A stretch of DNA of 64,000 nucleotides from Lihuaxuella thermophila (GTDB lineage Bacteria > Bacillota > Bacilli > Thermoactinomycetales > Thermoactinomycetaceae): assembly GCF_900110165.1 (NCBI RefSeq), contig NZ_FOCQ01000001.1, forward strand, positions 186,001-250,000, given 5' to 3'. The notes beneath the pieces were generated by a model. The model had not been told where the DNA came from, did no database searches, and saw only the letters and a list, made by a program, of their open reading frames with translations. Below, one piece after another: positions 8,376 through 16,679 of this stretch; positions within the stretch are counted from its first letter, which is position 1; every line of letters starts with the position of its first letter. The position numbers and the translations under genes were made by a program.

Positions 8376-9041
8376 ATGATGGAAAGTCTGTCAACGCCTG
8401 TTTCCTATTTAGCCTTGGGAGATTCATTGACAGAAGGAATTGGTGCGGTCAGCCCTCAGCAACATTTTGTGGCCCAATTTTTTCGTCATCTTCAGCATTC
8501 AAAGCAGTGCCATATGCGCAATTGGGGGATCTCCGGGATGACTTCGGCCGAACTTCTCTCTCTTGTCACCACTCCCGGTGTCACACGTCTTTTGCCTCGC
8601 CTGACCCATCTTTCCATCACAACCGGAGGCTGTGATTTCATCGAAATGTACGAAAAAGGTCCGATGCGCCTGAGAACAATTCTGCAGACGATCCGTATGG
8701 TGCAGGACCGCGTGGCCAGGATTCTCGAGGTGATCCGCACGCATAACGGGCAATCGACCGTATACTTGCTGGGCTTTTATATTCCGCTTCCCGCCTATGA
8801 ATTAGGGGTGAAAAAGGCTTCTTTGTTCGTTCAGACGATGAACCATGCCTATGCTCAGCTGTGCCGCAAGTACCATGTTCACTTCATCAACCCGTTTGAT
8901 ACGTTTTACAACCGGTTTGACTACTTTGCCGATGAAGTTCACCCCAATCAGCAAGGGTATGACCAACTCGCACGGTTGTTCATCGAATCCGGTTGGGGCT
9001 CTGTGGCGGGTCAAAACCCTCAAACGGAAGTGAACATGTGA
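8376..9041 (+). CDS. SGNH/GDSL-family hydrolase linked to spoVA genes
   Basis: The 221-residue enzyme has block I YLALGDSLTEGIGA with the catalytic Ser near residue 18, the block III-like TTGGCDFIE, and the C-terminal DEVHPNQQGYDQLA carrying the Asp-His of the catalytic triad. It most resembles the lysophospholipase/esterase group near B. subtilis LipC, a germination-linked spore-coat lipase. No signal peptide is visible. It starts 17 bases after spoVAD, in the place normally held by spoVAE, so forespore expression is likely. Confidence 0.85.
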   Translation: MMESLSTPVSYLALGDSLTEGIGAVSPQQHFVAQFFRHLQHSKQCHMRNWGISGMTSAELLSLVTTPGVTRLLPRLTHLSITTGGCDFIEMYEKGPMRLRTILQTIRMVQDRVARILEVIRTHNGQSTVYLLGFYIPLPAYELGVKKASLFVQTMNHAYAQLCRKYHVHFINPFDTFYNRFDYFADEVHPNQQGYDQLARLFIESGWGSVAGQNPQTEVNM

Positions 9042-9115
9042 ATATACCAACGAGAAGCGGATCGGTCAATACAGAAAGCAGGTGACGAGGTCCGGTTGAT
9101 CAGGAAAGTCGGCAG

Positions 9116-9904
9116 TTATCTTTCGCCGCGCTCGATTTGCAACACCCAAACGATTTCATCAAGCGAAGAAAGGATATAGCGGGGAATGACCTGATCCAAC
9201 AGTTGCAAAGGAGAACCCTCTTGGTGCAGCTTCTTTTGAAGCAATTGCACCAGTTGGGGGTGATCCTTTCTCTGCCAAACGGGAATTTGCCGCCAGGAGA
9301 ACGGAAGCTCCCGGTAAATCCATACCGAGACGGCATCTGCCGAGTTGGCTCCGAGAATGTCATGATCTAATCGGTCGCCGACATGAATGAGCTTCCGGTC
9401 CCCGCGAAAGTGAAAAAATTCGGGCTGGGGTTTGGCGAATGAGAGCCGCTCAGGAGTGTAATAACCTTGAAAATACGAAGTGATTCCCAAACAGTCCGTG
9501 ACCGGCCGCTGGTAGCGTTCAAATCCGTTGCTGGCTACGACCATGGGTATGTTCATACCCTTCAGCTTCTCCAGAGCGGGAAGAACGTCGCTGAACAGCC
9601 ATACCTTCCCGATGGCCGCATGCTTTTGGACCAGCTCTTGAATCGAGACCGGGCAAGGGATTCCCAATTTCCCGGTAACCTTTTCCAACATCTCGTCCCA
9701 GTGGTAGGCGGAAGCCAGACGGCCCTCCGACAATCGTTCCGCATGCTCTTCTTTTAACCGCGCCCGAATGCATTTTTCCTGAAATGGGGGATGGGCTCCG
9801 AGTAATTGTTGAAGTTCCGGAAATACATATTGACGGAACGGGTTTTTCATCAGCGTATAATCAAGGTCAAAGGAGATCAGGAGATCGCGGGCCAAAGACT
9901 TCAT
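9116..9904 (-). CDS. HAD-superfamily hydrolase
   Basis: The 262-residue phosphatase-like enzyme has HAD motif I LISFDLDYTLM near residue 12 (nucleophile Asp and general acid Asp), motif II PMVVASNGFE with the conserved Ser, a Lys in FAKPQPEFFHF, and motif IV HVGDRLDHDILGANSADAVSVWI. The helical cap between motifs I and II makes it a type C1 enzyme. The phosphate substrate cannot be told. It converges with the GDSL gene and stands alone. Confidence 0.85.
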   Translation of the reverse strand: MKSLARDLLISFDLDYTLMKNPFRQYVFPELQQLLGAHPPFQEKCIRARLKEEHAERLSEGRLASAYHWDEMLEKVTGKLGIPCPVSIQELVQKHAAIGKVWLFSDVLPALEKLKGMNIPMVVASNGFERYQRPVTDCLGITSYFQGYYTPERLSFAKPQPEFFHFRGDRKLIHVGDRLDHDILGANSADAVSVWIYRELPFSWRQIPVWQRKDHPQLVQLLQKKLHQEGSPLQLLDQVIPRYILSSLDEIVWVLQIERGER

Positions 9905-10021
9905 CCTCGCTTTCTTTTTTTATTTTTTTCTCTTTTCTTTATTCGATGAAACCTTCAGATAAAGATGGACTTTTTATTATCAAAGTGATATCATATTAAT
10001 AACAAATTGATAAGGAGTCTG

Positions 10022-10879
10022 ATGCACATGGGACGTGTTCAGGAACGGGAGGCATGGAAGGGGAATGGATTCCTCTTCTTGGTTCTGTCCATCTTGCTCT
10101 TGTTTGGCGGGATCTTTCTGTTGACTGGCGGTCTGGCATTCGGGGCTGTTTTGCTCATTGCCGGACTTCTGATTTTGCCGGGACTTGTGATCAATCAACC
10201 CAATGAAGCGCGAGTGCTTGTCTTTTTCGGCAAATATATAGGCAGCATCCGGGAGGACGGGTTTTTCTGGGCCAATCCGTTTGCGATGAGAAAGAAAATC
10301 TCCCTGAGAGTGCGGAACTTTGACAGCGAGAAACTAAAAGTGAACGATGCGGACGGAAATCCCATCCTGATCGGGGCGGTGGTCGTATGGAAAGTGGTGG
10401 ATACGGCCAAAGCCTTGTTCGATGTGGATGATTTTGAACAATTTGTAGCCATCCAGAGCGATACGGCGATCCGCAATCTCGCCAGTCAATATCCGTATGA
10501 CAGCCACTCCGATGATAAGCCTTCCCTGCGCGGCGTGCCCGAAGAAGTGGCGGAAACGCTCCGCAAGGAACTGCATGACCGGCTGGAACTCGCGGGAGTG
10601 GAAATTGTGGAAGCCCGTATCAGCCATTTGGCCTACGCCCCGGAAATTGCTCAGGTGATGTTGCGCCGCCAGCAAGCCCAGGCTGTGATCGCTGCCCGTC
10701 AGCAAATTGTCGAGGGAGCGATGGGCATGGTAGAGATGGCCCTCCATCATCTGGAAGGCCACGGGGTTGTCCAGCTGGATGAAGAACGGAAAGCGGCAAT
10801 GGTGAATAACCTGATGGTAGCCCTTGTTTCGGAAGGGGAAACCCATCCGGTTATCAATACCGGCAGCTTGTATACATGA
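10022..10879 (+). CDS. SPFH/band-7 domain membrane protein
   Basis: The 285-residue protein has two closely spaced N-terminal hydrophobic segments ([17 protein letters not shown] and [18 protein letters not shown]). These are followed by an SPFH core: [26 protein letters not shown], a [27 protein letters not shown] strand set, and an Ala/Gln-rich helix [16 protein letters not shown]. It resembles stomatin/flotillin-like scaffold proteins. Starts at 10022 or 10028 both follow AAGGAG. Its stop overlaps the start of the small Arc-like gene, a pairing I recall from other genomes. Confidence 0.85.
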   Translation: MHMGRVQEREAWKGNGFLFLVLSILLLFGGIFLLTGGLAFGAVLLIAGLLILPGLVINQPNEARVLVFFGKYIGSIREDGFFWANPFAMRKKISLRVRNFDSEKLKVNDADGNPILIGAVVVWKVVDTAKALFDVDDFEQFVAIQSDTAIRNLASQYPYDSHSDDKPSLRGVPEEVAETLRKELHDRLELAGVEIVEARISHLAYAPEIAQVMLRRQQAQAVIAARQQIVEGAMGMVEMALHHLEGHGVVQLDEERKAAMVNNLMVALVSEGETHPVINTGSLYT

Positions 10880-11064
10880 GCAGGGAGAAAAAGAGATTTC
10901 TGCTCAGGATGGACCCCGAACTCTACCAGGCTCTTGAGAAGTGGGCGGCTGATGAATTTCGCAGCGTAAACGCCCAGATCGAATACATCTTAAAAGCGGC
11001 GGCCAGAAAAGCGGGCCGCTATCCAACAAAAATGAAGCAGAATAAACATCAGGATGAGGACTGA
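10876..11064 (+). CDS. Arc/MetJ-like ribbon-helix-helix protein
   Basis: The 62-residue basic protein has the ribbon-helix-helix pattern [41 protein letters not shown]. It overlaps the SPFH gene by four bases (ATGA), so the two are translationally coupled. The family are DNA-binding regulators; a role as a repressor of its own operon is a guess. No toxin partner is visible. Confidence 0.75.
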   Translation: MSREKKRFLLRMDPELYQALEKWAADEFRSVNAQIEYILKAAARKAGRYPTKMKQNKHQDED

Positions 11065-11108
11065 ACATCTCCTGCTTCTGTACATCTTTGGCAGAGTCCA
11101 AACCTTTT

Positions 11109-11139
11109 CACCTCTTTGTTCATAAAGAATAAAGAGGTG
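11109..11139 (+). promoter_or_regulatory. Hairpin that includes the subtilase ribosome binding site
   Basis: CACCTCTTT (11109-11117) pairs perfectly with AAAGAGGTG (11131-11139). The second half is the Shine-Dalgarno sequence of the ATG at 11146. Five Ts follow directly, so the same stem could act as a terminator of the SPFH operon and as an RBS-sequestering element. Confidence 0.55.
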
Positions 11140-11145
11140 ATTTTT

Positions 11146-12240
11146 ATGTCGGTGCGTCATCCGTTTTATACATTGACCTTTCGTTCCATGCCCAAGGTGG
11201 AACGGCTCCGGTTATTGGGAGGGACGGTCCGGTATATCAGCAAATACAGCCCTACGGTGACCGTTTCCCTGCCCAGATCCAAGTTGAAGGTATTGAAAAA
11301 TGATCCCGATCTGCTGCATGTGCAAAGAGAGAAAACCTTGTCTCTCCCTTATCACCGGGTAGAAAAAGTGTTCAAGCCCTTGGGCCGATTAACCAGCCAA
11401 AAGACCTCGGGCCAAATCATTCCCTGGAATATCATTCGTGTATTGGGAGGAGCGCGGCAAAACAACGGAGAGGGAATTCGGGTCGGGGTCGTGGATACCG
11501 GGATTGACCTGACTCATCCTGATCTGGCAGCAAACATCAAAGGAGGCGTCAATATCCTTGATCCCTCTAAATCTCCGCAGGATGATAACGGGCACGGTTC
11601 CCATATTGCCGGTGTGATCGGTGCGCTGAACAATCGCATCGGTGTGGTGGGTGTAGCACCGAAAGTTTCGCTGTACGCCATCAAAGTATTGGATTCCACA
11701 GGGACCGGAATGATGTCCGACTTGATTCGCGGGATTGAGTGGGGAATTGATCATCATATGCACATTTTAAACATCAGTATCGGCGGGGGACTCAATCTCG
11801 ATCCGGGGCTGATGAGAGTGATCCAGGCTGCCATCAAGAGGGGGATATTGATCGTTGCTGCGGCAGGCAATTCGGGTTCTCCCTCCGGAAATGGGGATTC
11901 GGTGGAAGTACCGGCGAGAATTCCCGCCGTGATCGGGGTTGCCGCGCTCGATCGAATGAACCGGCGTGCCCCTTTCTCAGCCACAGGGAAGGGAATTGAT
12001 ATTGCGGCTCCCGGAGCCAATATTTTCAGCACTTATTCGGGAAAACGATATGCTTACTTAAGCGGGACATCCATGGCAACCGCTCACGTTTCCGGTGTAT
12101 TGGCACTCTTACGCCGTGCTTTTCCAAGGGTGTCTTCGCACACGTTGAGAAGCATTCTCCTGAGGAGGGCGATTGACCTTCCTCCGAAGGGATTTGATTC
12201 GTTTACAGGGGCGGGATTGGTCCAGGCGCGCGGACGATAA
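11146..12240 (+). CDS. S8 family subtilisin-like serine peptidase
   Basis: The 364-residue subtilase has the catalytic Asp in VGVVDTGIDLTHPD, His in NGHGSHIAGVIG and Ser in SGTSMATAHVSG, plus the oxyanion-hole Asn in VAAAGNSG. The first ~100 residues (VERLRLLGGTVRYISKYSPTVTVSLPRSKLKVLKNDPDLLHV) look like an I9-type propeptide. No signal peptide is visible, so export is uncertain; it may be intracellular or spore-associated. The start at 11146 follows AGAGGTG, which lies in a hairpin. It is one of three subtilases in this window. Confidence 0.92.
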   Translation: MSVRHPFYTLTFRSMPKVERLRLLGGTVRYISKYSPTVTVSLPRSKLKVLKNDPDLLHVQREKTLSLPYHRVEKVFKPLGRLTSQKTSGQIIPWNIIRVLGGARQNNGEGIRVGVVDTGIDLTHPDLAANIKGGVNILDPSKSPQDDNGHGSHIAGVIGALNNRIGVVGVAPKVSLYAIKVLDSTGTGMMSDLIRGIEWGIDHHMHILNISIGGGLNLDPGLMRVIQAAIKRGILIVAAAGNSGSPSGNGDSVEVPARIPAVIGVAALDRMNRRAPFSATGKGIDIAAPGANIFSTYSGKRYAYLSGTSMATAHVSGVLALLRRAFPRVSSHTLRSILLRRAIDLPPKGFDSFTGAGLVQARGR

Positions 12241-12244
12241 CAGA

Positions 12245-12282
12245 GACAAAGAGCCTTTGACATCAATGAAAGGCTCTTTGTC
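12245..12282. terminator. Bidirectional terminator between the subtilase and CNNM genes
   Basis: A perfect 14-bp stem (12245-12258 with 12269-12282) separates two convergent genes. It reaches the stop codon of the minus-strand CNNM gene. Confidence 0.65.
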
Positions 12283-13621
12283 ATGTGGGGACTTCTTTCT
12301 GTTGTTCTGACAGGGTTTCCCCTTGGATCGGCTTGACCAGCAAACGGGTTACCCGGCGTCCGGTCATTTCCTGCACGATAAACTGGTAACCGTCAAATTC
12401 AACGGTGGAGTGGAGTTTAGGCAGCTCTTGCAGTTGAGAAAACACCCATCCGCCGATGGTATCGTTATCTTCATCTTCAATATTGATATGAAAGTATTCA
12501 TTTACTTCTTCGATCAGCAGATGGGCATCAATGGAGGTCTCAGATCCTCTTTGCTGGAATAACGGCCTCTCATCATCAAACTCATCCTGAATCTCGCCGA
12601 CAATTTCCTCGATGATATTTTCAATGGTAATAAGTCCGGAAGTTCCTCCATATTCGTCTACAACAATCGCCATTTCGGTGCGGTTTTTTTGCAATGTCCG
12701 CAAAATGTCCTTGATTTCCATCGTTTCAGGCACGTATACCGGAGGGCGGGCGATTTCGGACAAGTCCGGTGCTTCCCCTTCGCTCAGCCTTTGATAAAGA
12801 TCCCGGATGTGAATAATCCCGATCACGTCATCTTTATCTCTCCCGCACAGGGGGAACCGGGTAAAACGGCTTTGTTTGATGACGGCCAGATTGGACTCCA
12901 ATGTCTCATGTGCGTAAACACAAACCATCTCAACGCGGGGGATCATGACTTCCCGGCCGATCCGGTCGGCAAAATCGAAGATATTGTCAAACAGCGAGAG
13001 TTCCGTCTGGTCGATCATTCCAACCCGATGGCTTTGTTCCACCAACATGCGGATTTCTTCTTCCGTATGGGCTTGCTGATGATCAGGAACCATTTCGACG
13101 CCGAGCCATTTTAAAACTTGGTTGGCGGCATTGTTTAACAGCCAAATGGTTGGTTTAAAGAGAACAAAAAACCAATTGAGCGGTTTGGCCACCCAGAGAG
13201 AAGTTTCTTCCGCCTTGCGGATGGCGAGCGATTTGGGAGCCATCTCACCGAGTACGATATGTAAAAAAGTGATGATCGAAAAAGCAATGGAAAATGAAAT
13301 CACGTGAATCCATGTTTCCGGGATGCCGGCCCGGCTGATCGGAGGTTCAATGAGCTGGGCAATAAAGGGTTCACCTACCCAACCCAGTCCGAGTGACGCC
13401 AGAGTGATTCCCAACTGGGTGGCGGAAAGATAGGCATCCAAATTGGCCAGTATTTTTTGTGCGGTTTTTGCGCGGAAATTTCCTTCTTGTGAAAGCTGGG
13501 CGATCCTCGTAGTGCGCACTTTGACGATGGCAAACTCGGAGGCAACAAAAAAGCCGTTTAATAAAACTAAAAAAAGTACCAATAACAACTTTCCGGCGAT
13601 CGTGAGCAAACTGAACTCCAA
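12281..13621 (-). CDS. CNNM/CorC-type hemolysin-family transport protein
   Basis: The 446-residue protein has an N-terminal DUF21/CNNM membrane domain with about four helices (LLLVLFLVLLNGFFVASEFAIVKVR opening), a CBS pair (MIPRVEMVCVYAHETL.. and ..IVVDEYGGTSGLITIENIIEEIVGEI), and a C-terminal CorC_HlyC domain. B. subtilis MpfA, of this family, exports Mg2+. Start TTG 13621 follows AAAGGGGGG; the frame continues upstream without plausible coding. It is downstream of mgtE on the same strand, so Mg2+ import and export genes lie together. Confidence 0.88.
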   Translation of the reverse strand: MEFSLLTIAGKLLLVLFLVLLNGFFVASEFAIVKVRTTRIAQLSQEGNFRAKTAQKILANLDAYLSATQLGITLASLGLGWVGEPFIAQLIEPPISRAGIPETWIHVISFSIAFSIITFLHIVLGEMAPKSLAIRKAEETSLWVAKPLNWFFVLFKPTIWLLNNAANQVLKWLGVEMVPDHQQAHTEEEIRMLVEQSHRVGMIDQTELSLFDNIFDFADRIGREVMIPRVEMVCVYAHETLESNLAVIKQSRFTRFPLCGRDKDDVIGIIHIRDLYQRLSEGEAPDLSEIARPPVYVPETMEIKDILRTLQKNRTEMAIVVDEYGGTSGLITIENIIEEIVGEIQDEFDDERPLFQQRGSETSIDAHLLIEEVNEYFHINIEDEDNDTIGGWVFSQLQELPKLHSTVEFDGYQFIVQEMTGRRVTRLLVKPIQGETLSEQQKEVPT

Positions 13622-13719
13622 ATCGAAGAACCCCCCTTTCTCTGTAAGAGTCTGTCTGGTTTTAACTTTTGTCCGAACGGGCGATTTCATACGATACCCG
13701 GATCGAGCGCCGGGTTCGA

Positions 13720-15078
13720 TTACAGCAACTGATGAATGAAAAAGGTGGCCAACCCGAAATAAACCATAAGAGAAATCACATCGTTCAGGGTCGTGATCAA
13801 CGGACCTGAAGCCACAGTCGGATCTATGTTCAACTTGTTCAACAGGAGAGGGATGAGCGTTCCCACCAATGTGCCGATCAACAGGGTACAAAACAGGGAA
13901 AGGCCGACAACTACACCTAAGGCCACGCTTTGTTTCCATAGGGCGACCATGACGATAATCAGTGTACTGCAGAAGATCCCGATGATGATCCCGACCGTGC
14001 CCTCCTGCCGAATGACTTTCCGGTAATTTGTGCGTCCCAACTGGTTATTGGCCAGCGCTCGGATGATAATGGCCAGCGATTGGGTAGCTGTATTGCCCGT
14101 CATTCCGGCAATCATGGGCATAAAAACGGTAAGGACCGGCAACAGTTCAATCGTTTTTTGGAAAAGGCCGAGCAAATTAGCCGTCATCATTCCGATCAAC
14201 AACAGAAGGAGCAGCCAGGGAATTCGTCTGCCGGCCGAGCGAAGGGGAGGGACGAACGCTCCCTTGTCGGTCGGGCCTGCGGCGGAAAGGTTGGAAATGT
14301 CTTCTTGTGCTTCTTCGATTAAGACGTCGATAATATCGTCGACGGTGATGATTCCCAACAACCTGTTTTCTGCATCCACGACCGGAATGGCCAAAAAATC
14401 GTATCGAACCAACAGTGCTGCCACTTGTTCCTGATCCATGTCAACAGGGGCGGAGATCACGCGCTCATACATGATGTCCCGGATGTATGTCGCTGGCGGG
14501 GCGATTAACAGATCTCTGAGTGATACCACTCCCACTAAATGACGGGCTTTATCCGTCACATAAACATAGTAGATGGTTTCAGCGGACGGCGCTTCCTTTC
14601 GCAAATGGCTGATCGCTTCTTCCGCGGTAAAATGGTTGTAAACACTTACATATTCATGGGTCATTAACCCGCCGGCCGTATCTTCGGGATAACGAAGCAG
14701 ATCACGGACCCGCTCCGCTTCTTCACGCTGCATGTCCCGGAGCAGATGTTGCGCTTCGGGGTCATCCAATTTCCCAAGAAGGTCAGCGGCGTCATCCGAG
14801 GACATCAGGTTGAGCACAGATGCCGTCTTTGCAGGGCCTAAAGCTTCTATCACTTCTTTTTGTTCACTCGGTTCCAGCTCTTCCAGCAAAAGAGCGATTT
14901 CCTCAGGCTGTAATACAGTAAGAAAGCGGCGACGATGGATCCCGTTTAGTTCAAAGAATATCTCTCCCAGATCATAAGGCTGTAACTCATCGATAAATGC
15001 CCGTAAAGCGTTGTCGTCGCGTGTCTGAAGATAGCGAACCAATCTTTCGATTTCACGCTTTTTACCCGTTTCTTCCAC
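13720..15078 (-). CDS. mgtE: Magnesium transporter MgtE
   Basis: The 452-residue protein has the complete MgtE architecture. An N-terminal helical MgtE_N domain carries VIEALGPAKTASVLNLMSSDDAADLLGKL. A CBS pair contains AISHLRKEAP and VVDAENRLLGIITVDDIIDVL. Five C-terminal membrane helices hold the pore motif PVLTVFMPMIAGMTGNTATQSLAIIIRAL. It is a Mg2+-gated Mg2+ channel in the cytoplasmic membrane. GTG 15078 is chosen because AGGAGG lies close upstream. No M-box riboswitch is visible in the short upstream region. Confidence 0.95.
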   Translation of the reverse strand: MEETGKKREIERLVRYLQTRDDNALRAFIDELQPYDLGEIFFELNGIHRRRFLTVLQPEEIALLLEELEPSEQKEVIEALGPAKTASVLNLMSSDDAADLLGKLDDPEAQHLLRDMQREEAERVRDLLRYPEDTAGGLMTHEYVSVYNHFTAEEAISHLRKEAPSAETIYYVYVTDKARHLVGVVSLRDLLIAPPATYIRDIMYERVISAPVDMDQEQVAALLVRYDFLAIPVVDAENRLLGIITVDDIIDVLIEEAQEDISNLSAAGPTDKGAFVPPLRSAGRRIPWLLLLLLIGMMTANLLGLFQKTIELLPVLTVFMPMIAGMTGNTATQSLAIIIRALANNQLGRTNYRKVIRQEGTVGIIIGIFCSTLIIVMVALWKQSVALGVVVGLSLFCTLLIGTLVGTLIPLLLNKLNIDPTVASGPLITTLNDVISLMVYFGLATFFIHQLL

Positions 15079-15193
15079 GGACTTACCTCCTAAAGTCAAA
15101 ACAGATACCTTCATCCGAACATAAGACAAGCGAGAGAAAGCATATAGTGAAAGCGAATTACTCTGATGAAGTTCGCGAAGGAGGAAACACTGT

Positions 15194-15544
15194 ATGCAAC
15201 CGTATGCCGCTCATTATCCCGCCTGGGGAGGGTATTACCCGATGTATCCGGCTCCGGTGACTGGTTATGGTGCTTATTCACCGATGGTTTCCGGTTGCTG
15301 TTCCGAAACTTACCAAAGGCCGTACTTCCCTCCCCATCCTTGGAGAGTGGCGTCATACCCGGGAGTTCCCTGGATGATGCCACAAACCTATCCATATGGA
15401 GCATTTATGCCGGCATCTATGCCTATGATGCCTCCAAAAACGCCGAGTTATCAAAAAGAAGAAACGTATAAACCTGTCTGGGACTCGCCCGAGTCTCCCC
15501 AGTCCCCGTGGATGCATGCCTTTCACCAACAGCCGGAAAACTAG
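15194..15544 (+). CDS. Tyr/Pro/Met-rich small protein, possibly spore coat
   Basis: The 116-residue protein is dominated by Tyr, Pro, Met and Gly (YPAWGGYYPMYPAP, PWMMPQTYPYG) with a Cys pair (SGCCSE). There is no folded-domain signature and no signal peptide. The composition is typical of spore coat proteins of spore-formers, but no homolog is recognised. GAAGGAGG precedes the ATG. It diverges from mgtE and ends before a terminator. Confidence 0.6.
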   Translation: MQPYAAHYPAWGGYYPMYPAPVTGYGAYSPMVSGCCSETYQRPYFPPHPWRVASYPGVPWMMPQTYPYGAFMPASMPMMPPKTPSYQKEETYKPVWDSPESPQSPWMHAFHQQPEN

Positions 15545-15618
15545 GGGATATTTTTAGCTTGGTTTGCATACATAGTACGGGAAGCTGCTTACACAGCTTC
15601 CCCCCTTCCTTGCTATTT

Positions 15619-15653
15619 CCCTCCGACCGCCGATCGAGTCGGAGGGTTTTTTG
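15619..15653 (+). terminator. Terminator after the Tyr/Pro-rich gene
   Basis: A perfect 9-bp stem (CCCTCCGAC with GTCGGAGGG) is followed by six Ts. Confidence 0.8.
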
Positions 15654-15704
15654 TATAAATCGGGTCAGCTGGGAACACTACCTGTACAAAAGAGAGGTGA
15701 GAAC

Positions 15705-15857
15705 ATGAGAATTCCGGACGTTACCTATCCGATGGGGGAACCGGAAATTTATACTCCCAGGAATCCTGAAATCGTTACTCCCCATGATCCCGAAACCGGT
15801 CCCAAAGAATCTCCGCATTCGGTGCCGGATCGAACGACTCCCAGACGATTTGATTGA
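15705..15857 (+). CDS. Small Pro/Glu-rich protein of unknown function
   Basis: This 50-residue ORF has a good ribosome binding site (AGAGAGGTGAG) and repeats the theme P-E-I: MGEPEIYTPRNPEIVTPHDPE. It has no recognisable domain. Similar short Pro/Glu-rich ORFs occur in Bacillus genomes. It is closed by a strong palindromic terminator, which supports expression. Confidence 0.55.
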   Translation: MRIPDVTYPMGEPEIYTPRNPEIVTPHDPETGPKESPHSVPDRTTPRRFD

Positions 15858-15893
15858 AACAACATGCCTGTCCATTAGGACAGGCATGTTGTT
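15858..15893. terminator. Bidirectional terminator
   Basis: A perfect ~15-bp palindromic stem (AACATGCCTGTCC with GACAGGCATGTT) lies between the small Pro/Glu-rich gene and the convergent lipoprotein gene. Confidence 0.75.
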
Positions 15894-15897
15894 ACCC

Positions 15898-16383
15898 TTA
15901 TGTGCCACCGGAAGGTTTTTGGTTGGTGATCCGGACATTTACATGATCAATCGGCTCTTTCTTTTTCACAGTGATGATGGTCATGGGGTTGGTAATCACT
16001 TGTGTCACAAAGCCGTCTTTCGGCGGGGTTAACTCTTCGGCGTAGATGATGAGTTCGTTTCCTTTCCGGGTCACTTTGTTAACCTGAATGGAGTAGCCTC
16101 CGGTCTTTCTCTGACCAAGAGCGATCATGACATAGGCGAGGGAGTCTTCGTAACCTACATAGGTTTCTTGTTTTGAAGATCTTTGCAGTTCGTTCGCTTT
16201 TTCCTTCAACGATTCAGGCAGTTGGGACAGAGACACCTTATTATAGGCCAGCGTCTCTTCGTTCATGTCCGATGCCTCCTCTCTTGGCGAGGACGGTGAG
16301 GGATAAACATTACCTTGGCCACACCCCGTCAAAGGAATCAGCACCAAGAATAACAGAATCAGAAACATTCTGAACCCTTTCAA
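15898..16383 (-). CDS. Lipoprotein with PrcB-like C-terminal domain
   Basis: The 161-residue protein has a lipoprotein signal peptide (hydrophobic FLILLFLVLIPL followed by lipobox LTGC, Cys about residue 21). The C-terminal ~70 residues (GGYSIQVNKVTRKGNELIIYAEELTPP..TQVITNPMTIITV) match the PrcB C-terminal fold known from the dentilisin complex. It should be anchored on the outer face of the cytoplasmic membrane. Its function in Gram-positives is unknown. Confidence 0.75.
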   Translation of the reverse strand: MKGFRMFLILLFLVLIPLTGCGQGNVYPSPSSPREEASDMNEETLAYNKVSLSQLPESLKEKANELQRSSKQETYVGYEDSLAYVMIALGQRKTGGYSIQVNKVTRKGNELIIYAEELTPPKDGFVTQVITNPMTIITVKKKEPIDHVNVRITNQKPSGGT

Positions 16384-16679
16384 TGTGAAATTCCTCCTCA
16401 GTTGGTTCTGCTTTCACTAGTTTGGACGGGGAAGAGCCGGTGGAAGTTGCAAGAGGTTTTTTTGGCTGAACAGGTCGGGATTTGTCTGGCAGGGATTCTT
16501 GTCTAAGAGCTGAAACATGACGGGTGCATGGATCAGGGGTCCATGGTGGCCGGCGATCTCTTAGATCATTCTATCATAGTTTTGGTCGTTCTCCTTTCCC
16601 TGTGCGTGAATTTCCCAATAGAGCTGAACGGGTATGGAGTTAATGGATTGGCAAAAAATAAAAGAAAAGGAGGAGAGTC

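Noticed and set aside
13000..15200. M-box (ykoK) riboswitch before mgtE
   Set aside because: Only ~100 bp lie upstream of mgtE before the divergent gene and the M-box consensus is absent.
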